Of a DNA stretch of 64,000 nt, positions 35,746 to 43,731 are shown one piece after another. The position numbers and the translations under genes were made by a program. The notes beneath the pieces are model-generated. The model saw only the letters and a program-made list of their open reading frames with translations. It was not told where the DNA came from and searched no databases. The DNA comes from Shouchella clausii (lineage in GTDB: Bacteria > Bacillota > Bacilli > Bacillales > Bacillaceae_D), in NCBI RefSeq assembly GCF_002250115.1, contig NZ_CP019985.1:3906001-3970000 (forward strand), given 5' to 3'. Numbering within the stretch: the stretch's first letter is position 1; every line of letters begins with the position of its first letter.

Positions 35746-37227
35746 CTACTCGCTTGTTGGCGTTTGCCTAATTTTATCTTGTGGATGGACAATGCTTGGC
35801 CTCCACCTGAGCGATGGCACCGAAGCCCTGCACAACACTTGGTATAATGCCGGCGGGTCAAAAGGCAAAAATGGCCATAAGTAAGGGCGCTGCAAAGGGG
35901 CGAGGCGCACAAGTGAAAAAAACAGCAATGTCATTGCGACGACTAAGCCCATTCCGTCCAAAAAGATGACTGATAAAATTAAGCCGTAGCGTGCTATCCT
36001 AAGCGCTACGCCGAGCTCATAACTTGGAGTGGCAAACATGCCAATTGCGCCAAGAGAAACATAGAGAATCACTTCTGCCGTAAAATAGCCAACTTCAATC
36101 GCTATTTCGCCAATCAGCAAGGCGGCGACTAGCCCTAGTGCAGTCGCTAATGGCGAAGGCGTATGGATTGCAGCCATCCGCAACAATTCAATGCCAGCTT
36201 CGGCAAAAATAACTTGCAGTGCAATTGGAATGTTTTTATTTTCGTTTACGCCAATAAAATCTAGAGCGGGGGGCACCATTTCTTGATTGATGGCGAGAAG
36301 CAACCAAAACGGCACAATTAAAAGGGAAAACAAAATGCCAACTAGACGCATCCAGCGCAGGAACGTCCCAACTGCTGGAGCCTGCCTGTATTCTTCCGCA
36401 TGCTGCACATGATGAAAAATTGTCGCTGGCGTTATGACGACAGACGGGGATGTGTCGACAATGATGACGACATGTCCTTCTAAAATATGGGTAGCTGCTA
36501 CATCGGGCCGTTCGGTGTAGCGCACTAAAGGAAAAGGGTTAAGGCCTTGTTTGACAATGTATTCTTCGACGACTTTGTCTGCCATTGTCAAGCCGTCGAT
36601 GTTGATCGCTTTCAATTCTTTTTTAATGATTTTAATAAAGCCAGGGTCGACAATCCCATCTATATAACAAAGGCAAATATCGGTTTTGGAGCGGACGCCA
36701 ACTTGCATAATTTCTTGCCGAAGCCGCTCGTCACGAATGCGGCGCCTGGTCAACCCTGTGTTAAAAATAATATTTTCCGTATAGCCATCCCGTGCCCCGC
36801 GGACAACACGCTCTGTATCTGGCTCTTCAGGACCCCTTCCTGGATAGGAGCGGACGTCGGCAACAAGCGCTTTTGCCTCCCCGTCTACAATGACGAAGAT
36901 CAGCCCTGACAGCACTTGAGTAATGGCGCGGTCCATTGATTCGGTTTCTTCCACTTGGATATGGGCCAAATGATTTTTAATCGTGACAAACGGTTGTTCG
37001 ACACGGCGCAATCTGCCTTCAACTTCCATGAGTTCGCGTAAAATTTCAATGATATACAAATTGTCGACAAGACCTGTCAAATAATAAATGCCGACTTCTC
37101 TGTTAAAAATTTTTAGCTTGCGAACGCCAACGTCAAAGGATTGATCAAGACCGAGCCTTTGCTTTAATATCGCTTCATTCTCGGAAAAGTCATGGCTAAA
37201 GTTCATCGGTTTCATCGGGGACTTCAC
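35746..37227 (-). CDS. spoVAF: Stage V sporulation protein AF
   Basis: Membrane protein related to GerA-type receptor A subunits, the last gene of the spoVA operon; it contributes to germination and is dispensable for DPA uptake. The protein has a large hydrophilic N-terminal half and about five hydrophobic segments between residues 290 and 450. GTG 37227 (eight bases after GGAG) gives 493 residues, the usual length; a GTG at 37236 lies inside the ribosome-binding site. It overlaps the end of spoVAEa by 32 bases. Confidence 0.93.
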   Translation of the reverse strand: MKSPMKPMNFSHDFSENEAILKQRLGLDQSFDVGVRKLKIFNREVGIYYLTGLVDNLYIIEILRELMEVEGRLRRVEQPFVTIKNHLAHIQVEETESMDRAITQVLSGLIFVIVDGEAKALVADVRSYPGRGPEEPDTERVVRGARDGYTENIIFNTGLTRRRIRDERLRQEIMQVGVRSKTDICLCYIDGIVDPGFIKIIKKELKAINIDGLTMADKVVEEYIVKQGLNPFPLVRYTERPDVAATHILEGHVVIIVDTSPSVVITPATIFHHVQHAEEYRQAPAVGTFLRWMRLVGILFSLLIVPFWLLLAINQEMVPPALDFIGVNENKNIPIALQVIFAEAGIELLRMAAIHTPSPLATALGLVAALLIGEIAIEVGYFTAEVILYVSLGAIGMFATPSYELGVALRIARYGLILSVIFLDGMGLVVAMTLLFFSLVRLAPLQRPYLWPFLPFDPPALYQVLCRASVPSLRWRPSIVHPQDKIRQTPTSE

Positions 37228-37783
37228 GGTATCCACTCCTTTCTAAAATCATTTCTAACGCTTGCCGCGTCACAGGCGCCCCGCGTTTGACATCATCAAA
37301 GCGTGCCATCTTGCCAATATCGCCGATGCCGACTATATAGGGAATTTGCAGTTCATCAAGAATAGAAACGGTATCGCCATAAATACGCCCTATTTCCAGG
37401 TCAGGCACCCCTTCTTTGTCGACTCCGTACCCAGTCAGTTCGCCTGTTCGGTCAACAGAGACATCAACATGGGCCCACTCTTTTGCATGTGTTTTAGAAG
37501 CAACTGCTACCGCCCCGATGATATCGATCTGGTCGTGGCCAGCAAGATAGCGCATCGCTTCTTCTCCCGGCCCGTTATCACGCCAGCCACAATCATCAAA
37601 CATGACTAAAATTGGTACGTCGGGGGCAGACAAGATCAACGTAGCAAGCTGTTCGCCAGCTAACGTGGAGGGATTGCCAGATGAAGCGCTAATGCAGCGG
37701 CAACCAAGCTCTGCCGAAAGGAACTCAAGTACTTTTTTAGCTGCTAAATCCCCGTCTGTCACAAAAATAACTTTCCTCTTCAT
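37196..37783 (-). CDS. spoVAEa: Stage V sporulation protein AEa
   Basis: Soluble protein of 195 residues, starting MKRKVIFVTDGDLAAKKVLE, the hydrophilic SpoVAEa family, unlike the small membrane SpoVAEb. Its precise role in the SpoVA system is unknown; it has been reported in the spore and affects germination mildly. It overlaps the spoVAEb stop by four bases and the spoVAF start by 32 bases. Confidence 0.92.
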   Translation of the reverse strand: MKRKVIFVTDGDLAAKKVLEFLSAELGCRCISASSGNPSTLAGEQLATLILSAPDVPILVMFDDCGWRDNGPGEEAMRYLAGHDQIDIIGAVAVASKTHAKEWAHVDVSVDRTGELTGYGVDKEGVPDLEIGRIYGDTVSILDELQIPYIVGIGDIGKMARFDDVKRGAPVTRQALEMILERSGYREVPDETDEL

Positions 37784-38136
37784 CCTGTCGAACCCCTAGG
37801 CTTGAAAAACAAGGCCGCTGCAACGCTAAACAAGATCGAAAACACAATCGTTGTTGAGGCAATTTCAAACACTCCGTCTGTGATCTTAAACAATCCCTTT
37901 GCCCCTTCTTCCATCGCGCCATGAACAAGAGAATAACCAAACCCTGTTAAAGGAACAGTGGCACCTGCTCCAGCAAGCTCAACCAAATGCTCGTACAAAT
38001 GAAAGCCATCAAGGACGATTCCCACTATTACCATCACGACGAGCATTTGAACAGGGGTCAGCTTTGCTGCGTCGAGCAAAACCTGACCGATTAAACAAAT
38101 GGCTCCACCGACTAAAAACGCCCATAAAAACTCCAT
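37780..38136 (-). CDS. spoVAEb: Stage V sporulation protein AEb
   Basis: Hydrophobic 118-residue subunit of the DPA channel. It shares GGAICLIGQVLLD and VPLTGFGYSLVHGA with the second copy at 6806-7156. It follows spoVAD by three bases and overlaps spoVAEa by four. In B. subtilis the operon is expressed in the forespore from a sigma-G promoter. Confidence 0.93.
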   Translation of the reverse strand: MEFLWAFLVGGAICLIGQVLLDAAKLTPVQMLVVMVIVGIVLDGFHLYEHLVELAGAGATVPLTGFGYSLVHGAMEEGAKGLFKITDGVFEIASTTIVFSILFSVAAALFFKPRGSTG

Positions 38137-38139
38137 TTG

Positions 38140-39144
38140 CTAATTCCTCCTTTCCAGGACAATTGCATGGGCAATTGCTGGGATCGATTGCTTTTGTAAA
38201 ACGGTCATCGAACTTAGAAGGGCCCCAGTTGCAACGACAAGGACACGTTTTAGTTCTCCGGCGAGAAGGCGATGGTAAATATGCCCATATACAACGGATG
38301 CGGAACAACCTGCGCCACTCCCCCCCGCTAATGCTTGTTGCTTAGAGTGGTACATCATGACGCCGCAGTCCTCATAACGCCCGGTTATATAAATGCCTTG
38401 CTCTCGCAAAAGTTTCCGGTAAATTTCACTTCCGGATATCGCCAAATCACCTGTCACAATTAAATCAAAGTCACTTACTTGCTGATTCGTTTTGTGCAAA
38501 TGACCGATTGTCACCTCAGCTGCAGCTGGTGCCATCGCTGCCCCTAAACTCATCGGATCGGTGATGCCTAGGTCTTGGACACGGCCAATCGTTGCTTCTG
38601 TTAATTGAATTTGCGTACGCTTCTTCCCCAGTAGAACAGCACCTGCTCCAGTTACAGTTGTCTGGGCGGTTTCTGGTTTTTGGACTGCAAATTCAGTTGG
38701 ATAGCGGAATTGCTTTTCACAGGCGCCGTAATGGCTGCTTGCCGCTGCGAGTACCAAATCGGCTAACCCGCTAGACACCCATACGCCGCTAATGATTAGC
38801 GTTTCAACAGAGGTGGCGCATGCTGAATATGTACCGATGTATGGCAATTGCAAATCACGGGCGACAAAACTAGAAGCGGTCGTCTGGTTGCTTAAATCTC
38901 CGGCAACAAACAAATCAACAGAGTCTATCGATAAATGGTTCTTAGTTAAACATTGTTTAATCGCTTGTTTCATCAATGCACGTTCTGCCATTTCCCAACT
39001 TTTTTCATTACAATAAATATCCGTGTATCGGTAGTCAAAAGAGCCAGCCAGTGGCCCTGCTCCTTCTTTTGGGCCGACTGCCGTACCGCTCGATTGGATA
39101 TACACTGGATTTGAGAATGTAATTGTCCGATGTGAAAGGCCCAT
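38140..39144 (-). CDS. spoVAD: Stage V sporulation protein AD
   Basis: DPA-binding thiolase-fold subunit of the SpoVA complex. The 334-residue protein retains the cysteine in YSACATSVE and the glycine-rich GGSGAGCSASVVYG. It aligns along its length with the paralogue at 7153-8169 (both have SLGAAMAPAAA or [10 protein letters not shown] segments), yet many positions differ. It starts 14 bases after spoVAC. Confidence 0.95.
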   Translation of the reverse strand: MGLSHRTITFSNPVYIQSSGTAVGPKEGAGPLAGSFDYRYTDIYCNEKSWEMAERALMKQAIKQCLTKNHLSIDSVDLFVAGDLSNQTTASSFVARDLQLPYIGTYSACATSVETLIISGVWVSSGLADLVLAAASSHYGACEKQFRYPTEFAVQKPETAQTTVTGAGAVLLGKKRTQIQLTEATIGRVQDLGITDPMSLGAAMAPAAAEVTIGHLHKTNQQVSDFDLIVTGDLAISGSEIYRKLLREQGIYITGRYEDCGVMMYHSKQQALAGGSGAGCSASVVYGHIYHRLLAGELKRVLVVATGALLSSMTVLQKQSIPAIAHAIVLERRN

Positions 39145-39158
39145 AGTTTCCCTCTTTT

Positions 39159-39632
39159 CTAGTGTAAAATCATGCGGATCAACAGTCTGGAAAAACTGAC
39201 GAGATAGGCAGTACTGATGCCGAAAACAAGCACCGGGCCAATAAGCCGAAATAAATTGGAGCCTACCCCCGTTAACAACCCTTCTGTCCGGTATTCAAGG
39301 GCCGTAGCAGCCATGGCATTGGCAAACCCTGTAATCGGGACAAGTAGTCCTGCACCGAACAGTTGTGCTCCTTTGCGATAATAGCCCATGCCTGTTGCTA
39401 AAACGGCAATGGCAATTAACGTGATAAGCATATAGCTCGTTGCCGTTTCATCGGATAATTGGAACAAAGCATGATACCCTCGGAAAATCAGTTGACCGAT
39501 TACACAAATGAGCCCACCTGAAAAAAAAGCCAGAGACCCATGTTTTAGATAGCGGCTTTTCGGTTTATACAAGACAATATTCTCTTTGTATTCTTCTTGT
39601 TTGTTCGCATTCACAATGGATGGCTCCTTCAT
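39159..39632 (-). CDS. spoVAC: Stage V sporulation protein AC
   Basis: Membrane channel subunit for DPA movement, first gene of this spoVA operon. The frame is open to 39695. ATG 39632 follows GGAGAGCGA and gives 157 residues. An alternative GTG at 39614 has AAGGAG nine bases upstream and gives 151 residues, nearly the usual 150; it fits better if the sigma-G-like promoter at 39645-39673 is used, because that start point would fall inside the first ribosome-binding site. In B. subtilis spoVAA and spoVAB precede this gene; here they are absent. Confidence 0.93.
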   Translation of the reverse strand: MKEPSIVNANKQEEYKENIVLYKPKSRYLKHGSLAFFSGGLICVIGQLIFRGYHALFQLSDETATSYMLITLIAIAVLATGMGYYRKGAQLFGAGLLVPITGFANAMAATALEYRTEGLLTGVGSNLFRLIGPVLVFGISTAYLVSFSRLLIRMILH

Positions 39633-39644
39633 TCGCTCTCCTGT

Positions 39645-39673
39645 TAGTATGTATCGATTCAACCTATTCATGC
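39645..39673 (-). promoter_or_regulatory. Sigma-G-like promoter directly upstream of spoVAC
   Basis: On the minus strand GCATG (39669-39673) and CATACTA (39645-39651) are separated by 17 bases. Both match the forespore sigma-G consensus (GHATR and CATWMTA). It lies between the terminator at 39683-39720 and the spoVAC start, which would let spoVAC-spoVAF be expressed independently of sigF. Confidence 0.6.
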
Positions 39674-39682
39674 GCAGAAACA

Positions 39683-39720
39683 AAAAAAGCCACATGCTTC
39701 AACATTTGAAAGCATGTGGT
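39683..39720 (-). terminator. Intrinsic terminator upstream of spoVAC
   Basis: CCACATGCTT pairs with AAGCATGTGG, followed on the minus strand by CTTTTTTTG. It ends whatever is transcribed between the IS200 copy and spoVAC and blocks read-through into spoVAC. Confidence 0.85.
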
Positions 39721-39743
39721 ATGACATATACAAAACGAACTAT

Positions 39744-39930
39744 TCACAACATTAATTGTTGACAATAATTTTCGGCAACGGTATACTTGCGGTAACATCT
39801 TCGCTCTGCTTCCTCAGGTGGGTCTTCCTTAAGCATTTTTCCTTCGGCCTTATTCCTACTGTCCAAAGCTTGCCACCTGGATTGTCTGTACCATACTTAC
39901 ACATTCCTCTACACATATGCCCCTAGACAA
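39744..39930 (-). other. Structured intergenic segment with a 30-codon ORF (possible sRNA or mini-gene)
   Basis: Between the IS200 end and the terminator at 39683-39720. A 30-codon frame (39744-39836, starting MLKEDPPEEAERRCYRKY) follows AAGGAAA. The same stretch is structured: CAGGTGG pairs with CCACCTG about 45 bases later, with AAGC/GCTT nested inside. No promoter was clearly identified. It could be a small RNA, a small protein, or a leftover of what preceded spoVAC. I do not recognise the peptide. Confidence 0.35.
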
Positions 39931-40059
39931 ATCAAAACCACCCGTGACAACGGGTGGTTTGTTCTACGGCTGAAAGCCTTTGTTACTGACCAAACCCTAA
40001 AGGGCTACTGAACGGTTCGCCAATTGTACTACTTTCACTGGCCAGACCTTAAAGGCCTC

Positions 40060-40548
40060 CTAGCGCATTCTTTTCTTTTTACGCTTTACCTCTTCACCTG
40101 TAAATGGATCTACATACTCCAACAAACTTAATTGTTCTGCGACTATATCATCTTGTATTTGGTTTTTTATATATTCTTCAATTACTTTCTTATTTCTTCC
40201 CACTGTATCTACATAAAAACCTGTGCACCAAAATTTTCGATTTCCGTATCGATATTTTAAATTTGCATGCCGATCGAATATCATCAAGCTACTTTTCCCT
40301 TTCAAATATCCCACAAATGAAGACACACTGATTTTCGGCGGAATACTCACCAGCATATGTATGTGATCTTTACAAGCAGTTGCTTCAATAATTTCGACAC
40401 CTTTTCTTTCACTCAACGTTCTTAATATTTCTCCAATGTCTTTTTTAAGTTTCCCATAGATTACCTGCCTTCTGTACTTTGGGGCAAATACTATATGATA
40501 CTTACAATTCCACTTTGTATGTGCTAAACTGTTAGTGTCTTTAGACAT
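40060..40548 (-). CDS. tnpA: IS200/IS605-family transposase (TnpA, Y1 type)
   Basis: Single-strand transposase with the HUH motif in KDHIHMLV (His62, His64) and the catalytic tyrosine in VIEEYIKNQ (Tyr126). The 162-residue protein ends in a Lys/Arg-rich tail longer than in copy 2. The protein seems intact. Its ribosome-binding site lies in the long hairpin at 40551-40620, which should keep expression low. Confidence 0.93.
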   Translation of the reverse strand: MSKDTNSLAHTKWNCKYHIVFAPKYRRQVIYGKLKKDIGEILRTLSERKGVEIIEATACKDHIHMLVSIPPKISVSSFVGYLKGKSSLMIFDRHANLKYRYGNRKFWCTGFYVDTVGRNKKVIEEYIKNQIQDDIVAEQLSLLEYVDPFTGEEVKRKKKRMR

Positions 40549-40550
40549 TT

Positions 40551-40620
40551 AAAACTCCTCCGTTTGCTTCATATATTGGTTGGCGAACCAAATATATTTT
40601 AGCACCGCGGTGGAGTTTTT
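40551..40620 (-). promoter_or_regulatory. 5' UTR hairpin sequestering the tnpA ribosome-binding site (copy 1)
   Basis: The arms AACTCC-CCG and CGG-GGAGTT pair at the base, and ATATAT-GGTT pairs with AACC-ATATAT in the inner stem. The GGAGGAG ribosome site of tnpA is in one arm. IS200 is known to use such a leader to limit transposase synthesis. Confidence 0.7.
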
Positions 40621-40683
40621 TTAATACCTCGCTGGAAGCTTTTTGGAACCCCGGGCCGAGCCCGGGGTTTTCTTTTCACAACT

Positions 40684-40721
40684 AAAAAGAAGCAAGCTCC
40701 TAAACCTCTGAGCTTGCTTTT
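40684..40721 (-). terminator. Terminator after sigF
   Basis: AAGCAAGCTC pairs with GAGCTTGCTT, followed on the minus strand by CTTTTTAG. It sits directly at the sigF stop and ends the spoIIA transcript. Confidence 0.85.
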
Positions 40722-41486
40722 TTATGTGGCGTCAGACATTGTTTCTTTCATTTGTTCCAATATTTTTTTCTCAAGCCGAGAAACTTGCACTTGCGAAATG
40801 CCTAAACGTTCAGCCACTTCTGATTGTGTTTGATCCTTATAATAACGCAAATACACAATTAGCCGCTCCCTTTCGCCAAGGTCGCAAATCGCTTCTTTTA
40901 AAGCAATCTTGTCAAACCATTTGACTTGTGAGTGGTCGGCAATTTGATCTAGAAGTGTAATCGGATCGCCGTCATTTTCATAAACCGTTTCATGGATTGA
41001 GGACAAGCTCCGGTTGGCATCTCCAGCAAATACAATTTCCTCAGGCGTCACGCCTAAATGTTCAGCGATCTCATTAATGGTCGGTGCCCGGCGCAGCGTT
41101 TTCGTCAGTTCGTCTTTTGCTTTGCGGATTTTATTGCTTAATTCTTTAATGGACCGGCTTACTTTCACTGTGCCATCATCCCGCAGAAACCGTTGGATTT
41201 CACCAATAATCATCGGCACAGCATACGTGGAAAATTTCACGTCGTAGGAAAGGTCAAATTTGTCGACAGACTTAATTAAACCAATGCAGCCAATTTGAAA
41301 AAGGTCATCTGCCTCATAACCGCGATTCAAAAAACGTTGAACCACTGACCAGACGAGACGTGTGTTATGGTTGACGATCGAATCCCGTGCTTCTGTGTCG
41401 CCTTCCTGGCTTTTTGCAATAAGCTCTTTCACTTGTTTATCGGATAGTGGCTTTTTTTTGCCGCTGTTTTTCACCTCTGCACTCAT
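40722..41486 (-). CDS. sigF: RNA polymerase sporulation sigma factor SigF
   Basis: First forespore-specific sigma factor. The 254-residue protein has region 2 (GYEADDLFQIGCIGLIKSVDKFD), region 3, and the region 4 helix-turn-helix QSEVAERLGISQVQVSRLEKKIL. ATG 41486 follows AAGGGG; the frame is open to 41492. It is the last gene of dacF-spoIIAA-spoIIAB-sigF, 12 bases after spoIIAB, and is followed at once by a terminator, so spoVA is not co-transcribed from here. Confidence 0.96.
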   Translation of the reverse strand: MSAEVKNSGKKKPLSDKQVKELIAKSQEGDTEARDSIVNHNTRLVWSVVQRFLNRGYEADDLFQIGCIGLIKSVDKFDLSYDVKFSTYAVPMIIGEIQRFLRDDGTVKVSRSIKELSNKIRKAKDELTKTLRRAPTINEIAEHLGVTPEEIVFAGDANRSLSSIHETVYENDGDPITLLDQIADHSQVKWFDKIALKEAICDLGERERLIVYLRYYKDQTQSEVAERLGISQVQVSRLEKKILEQMKETMSDAT

Positions 41487-41498
41487 AAGCAAGACCCC

Positions 41499-41939
41499 TT
41501 ATCTGCACATTGCTTTCGTCGTGGTCAGCTGTTTTTTGACGTAAACGGTTGTCCCAATCATTGGTTCGGAAATTACTTTCATCTCTTGGCAAAAATTTTC
41601 CATAATCGTGAAGCCCATTCCAGAGCGCTCTAGTTCCGGTTTCGAGGTGTAAAGCGGCTGTCTTGCTTCATCCAAATCTGATATGCCTACCCCTTCATCG
41701 CGGATAATGAGTTCGAGTTCACGGTCCTTCAGTTCAGCTGTAAGATAAACTTGTCCATTCGGATCATTCTCGTACCCATGGATAATCGCATTGGTGACCG
41801 CCTCTGAGACAATCGTCTTGATTTCCGTCAATTCCTCCATCGTCGGATCAAGTTGGGCAATAAAGGCACTGACTGTCACTCGGGCAAAAGATTCATTTTC
41901 ACTTAAAGCCGAAAACGCTAGATTCATTTTATTGGCCAC
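41499..41939 (-). CDS. spoIIAB: Anti-sigma-F factor / serine kinase SpoIIAB
   Basis: Holds SigF inactive and phosphorylates SpoIIAA. The GHKL kinase motifs are clear: [15 protein letters not shown] (N box), DEGVGISD (G1) and [10 protein letters not shown] (G2). The open frame extends to 42110 through spoIIAA, but the GTG at 41939, six bases after GGGGGTGG, gives [12 protein letters not shown] and 146 residues, the standard length. It starts two bases after the spoIIAA stop. Confidence 0.95.
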   Translation of the reverse strand: MANKMNLAFSALSENESFARVTVSAFIAQLDPTMEELTEIKTIVSEAVTNAIIHGYENDPNGQVYLTAELKDRELELIIRDEGVGISDLDEARQPLYTSKPELERSGMGFTIMENFCQEMKVISEPMIGTTVYVKKQLTTTKAMCR

Positions 41940-41940
41940 T

Positions 41941-42285
41941 TTATGCCACCCCCAATTTTTGCAATGCGAATCGTTCGCTTTCTTCCAAACGGATAATTTT
42001 AAAAAGGCCAGACATCTCAAACAGCCGCTCGATCGTTGGCGAAATCGCGCATACGACCATTTCGCCACCATTTGCCTTAATTTGCTTATACCTGCCCAGT
42101 ATGACGCCAAGCCCCGAACTGTCCATAAAAGACAGCTCAGCCAAATTCAGCACAATATGCTGGATGTTTTCTAGCCGTGCTTCTATTTGGCTGCGCAATT
42201 CTTTGGCAGAATGATGGTCCAGTTCCCCTTCTAGCCGAACTAACAATACATGCTCCTTTTGCTCCAATCCGATTTTCAAGTTCAC
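41941..42285 (-). CDS. spoIIAA: Anti-anti-sigma factor SpoIIAA
   Basis: STAS-domain protein that, when dephosphorylated by SpoIIE, frees SigF from SpoIIAB. The phosphorylated serine lies in [18 protein letters not shown] 42285 (seven bases after GGAGGT) is preferred to the GTG at 42294, which is inside the ribosome-binding site, giving 114 residues. First gene of the core spoIIA operon; dacF is 107 bases upstream. Confidence 0.95.
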   Translation of the reverse strand: MNLKIGLEQKEHVLLVRLEGELDHHSAKELRSQIEARLENIQHIVLNLAELSFMDSSGLGVILGRYKQIKANGGEMVVCAISPTIERLFEMSGLFKIIRLEESERFALQKLGVA

Positions 42286-42315
42286 AAACTGCACCTCCGT
42301 CGTTTTGCTAGTAAT

Positions 42316-42345
42316 TCATTCGCCTGCAAAATGACAGATTCCTTG
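42316..42345 (-). promoter_or_regulatory. Probable sigma-H promoter of the spoIIA operon
   Basis: On the minus strand CAAGGAATC (42337-42345) and GGCGAATGA (42316-42324) are 12 bases apart. Each is close to the sigma-H consensus (RNAGGAWWW and RNNGAATWW). The position, about 30 bases before the spoIIAA start, and the known sigma-H control in B. subtilis support it. Confidence 0.6.
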
Positions 42346-42391
42346 TACATGACAAAACTAGTGACAAAGTTTGCTTTTCTTTTGTGATTAG

Positions 42392-43558
42392 CTATTTTCC
42401 AGCAAATGATGACAACATCCGTTTAAACAACGTCCACCACGAAGCGTTTTCTACGTCTTCGGCTGCCACCAGGTCTGTTCTTGAGAGCGTCTCGCCATCT
42501 CTTACAATAATTAGCTGGCCAACTGTATCCCCTTTTGAGACAGGTGCTTCCACGTTTTCAAAAAGCTCAATTTTCGTCTCAATCTCCTCAAGTTTCGTGC
42601 CTTTTTTCAACAGCAATGAAACGGGCTCAGGCGTGATTGCTTGTACATGCCTATCCTTACCTTTTATAACCGGGACTTCCCCAATAAGGTCTCCTCGCTC
42701 ATGCAACCGCTTCGTTGAATATTGGCTATATGAATAGTCAAGCATGTTCGTTATTGCAGCATTGCGCTCTTTCGGCGTTTTCGCCCCCATAACGACGGCA
42801 ATGACACGCATCCCGTTCTTCTCTGCTGTTGCTGTCAATCCATACTTTGCCTCTTGTGTAAACCCAGTTTTCAAGCCGTCGACGCCAGGGTAAAACTTGA
42901 CGAGCTTATTCGTGTTTACGAGCCAAAACTCCTTATCGGTACCTTTGCGTAAATAATCTTCGTATATCCCTGTATAAGAAGTGATGTTTTCATATTTAAG
43001 CAGCTCTTTCGCCATAACGGCTAAATCATGAGCAGAAGAGTAATGATCCGCTTCAGGCAAGCCATTCGGATTTTTGAACTGTGTATTTTCCAAACCAAGC
43101 TCTGCCGCTTTCGCATTCATCATTTTTACAAACTCCTGCTCTGTGCCGCCAATATGTTCAGCCATCGCTACCGCTGCATCATTCCCAGAAGCAATGGCAA
43201 TGGCTTTTAATAAGTCATCCACACTCATTTCTTCTCCAGGTTCTAAAAAGACTTGCGATCCGCCCATGGAAGCGGCATTCTCGCTAACGGTCACCATATC
43301 CTCGTACTTAATCGTGCCTTCTTCAATCGCTTCCATAATAAGCAGCATCGTCATGATTTTCGTCATGCTAGCCGGGGGAAGCATGTTGTCGCTATCTTTT
43401 TCAAACAATACTTCACCTGTATCCCGTTCAATTAATATTGCGGACGCGGCATTTTCAGCTAACTGAGGCATTTCCTTTTCTTTGGCAAACGCTGCTTCAC
43501 CAGTGCATGCAAACAACATAACAAACAGGAGCATCCATACGTTCCATTTTCTTTTCAT
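42392..43558 (-). CDS. dacF: D-alanyl-D-alanine carboxypeptidase DacF
   Basis: Forespore carboxypeptidase that, with DacB, limits cortex cross-linking. The 388-residue precursor has a signal peptide ending near AAFA (about 25), the SxxK motif in PASMTKIMT (about 63-66), SGN in IASGNDAAVAM and KTG in GLKTGFTQEAKYG. Position ahead of spoIIAA matches B. subtilis dacF. No terminator is seen before spoIIAA, so some co-transcription is likely. Confidence 0.93.
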   Translation of the reverse strand: MKRKWNVWMLLFVMLFACTGEAAFAKEKEMPQLAENAASAILIERDTGEVLFEKDSDNMLPPASMTKIMTMLLIMEAIEEGTIKYEDMVTVSENAASMGGSQVFLEPGEEMSVDDLLKAIAIASGNDAAVAMAEHIGGTEQEFVKMMNAKAAELGLENTQFKNPNGLPEADHYSSAHDLAVMAKELLKYENITSYTGIYEDYLRKGTDKEFWLVNTNKLVKFYPGVDGLKTGFTQEAKYGLTATAEKNGMRVIAVVMGAKTPKERNAAITNMLDYSYSQYSTKRLHERGDLIGEVPVIKGKDRHVQAITPEPVSLLLKKGTKLEEIETKIELFENVEAPVSKGDTVGQLIIVRDGETLSRTDLVAAEDVENASWWTLFKRMLSSFAGK

Positions 43559-43699
43559 GTTTTTCCCTCCACTAGGCCGTCATCATAAAAAAACTATTTG
43601 CTAGTGTCTCCATTTACTGGAAAGGTTATACATTTGCCAAAACAAAAATTAAAACGCTCGCCTCCGTTGCCCTTTGCTGCACAACCTTCAAAAATAACA

Positions 43700-43731
43700 A
43701 ATAGCAAGTCGAGCCAATGGCTTAACTTGCT
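43700..43731 (-). terminator. Terminator overlapping the deacetylase stop codon
   Basis: AGCAAGT and ACTTGCT pair around AAGCC/GGCT; the 5' arm begins inside the last codons of the gene. The tail on the minus strand is ATTTGTTATTTTTG. Confidence 0.6.

Larger units (their letters stand above)
39935..40669 (-). mobile_element. IS200-type insertion sequence, copy 1
   Basis: About 735 bases bounded by subterminal palindromes AAACCACCCG/CGGGTGGTTT (39935-39960) and AACCCCGGGC/GCCCGGGGTT (40647-40669), with a single Y1 transposase and no tnpB, the IS200 layout. Exact cleavage sites lie a few bases outside the palindromes and cannot be fixed here. It separates sigF from spoVAC, the place where spoVAA-spoVAB lie in B. 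subtilis. Confidence 0.75.
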
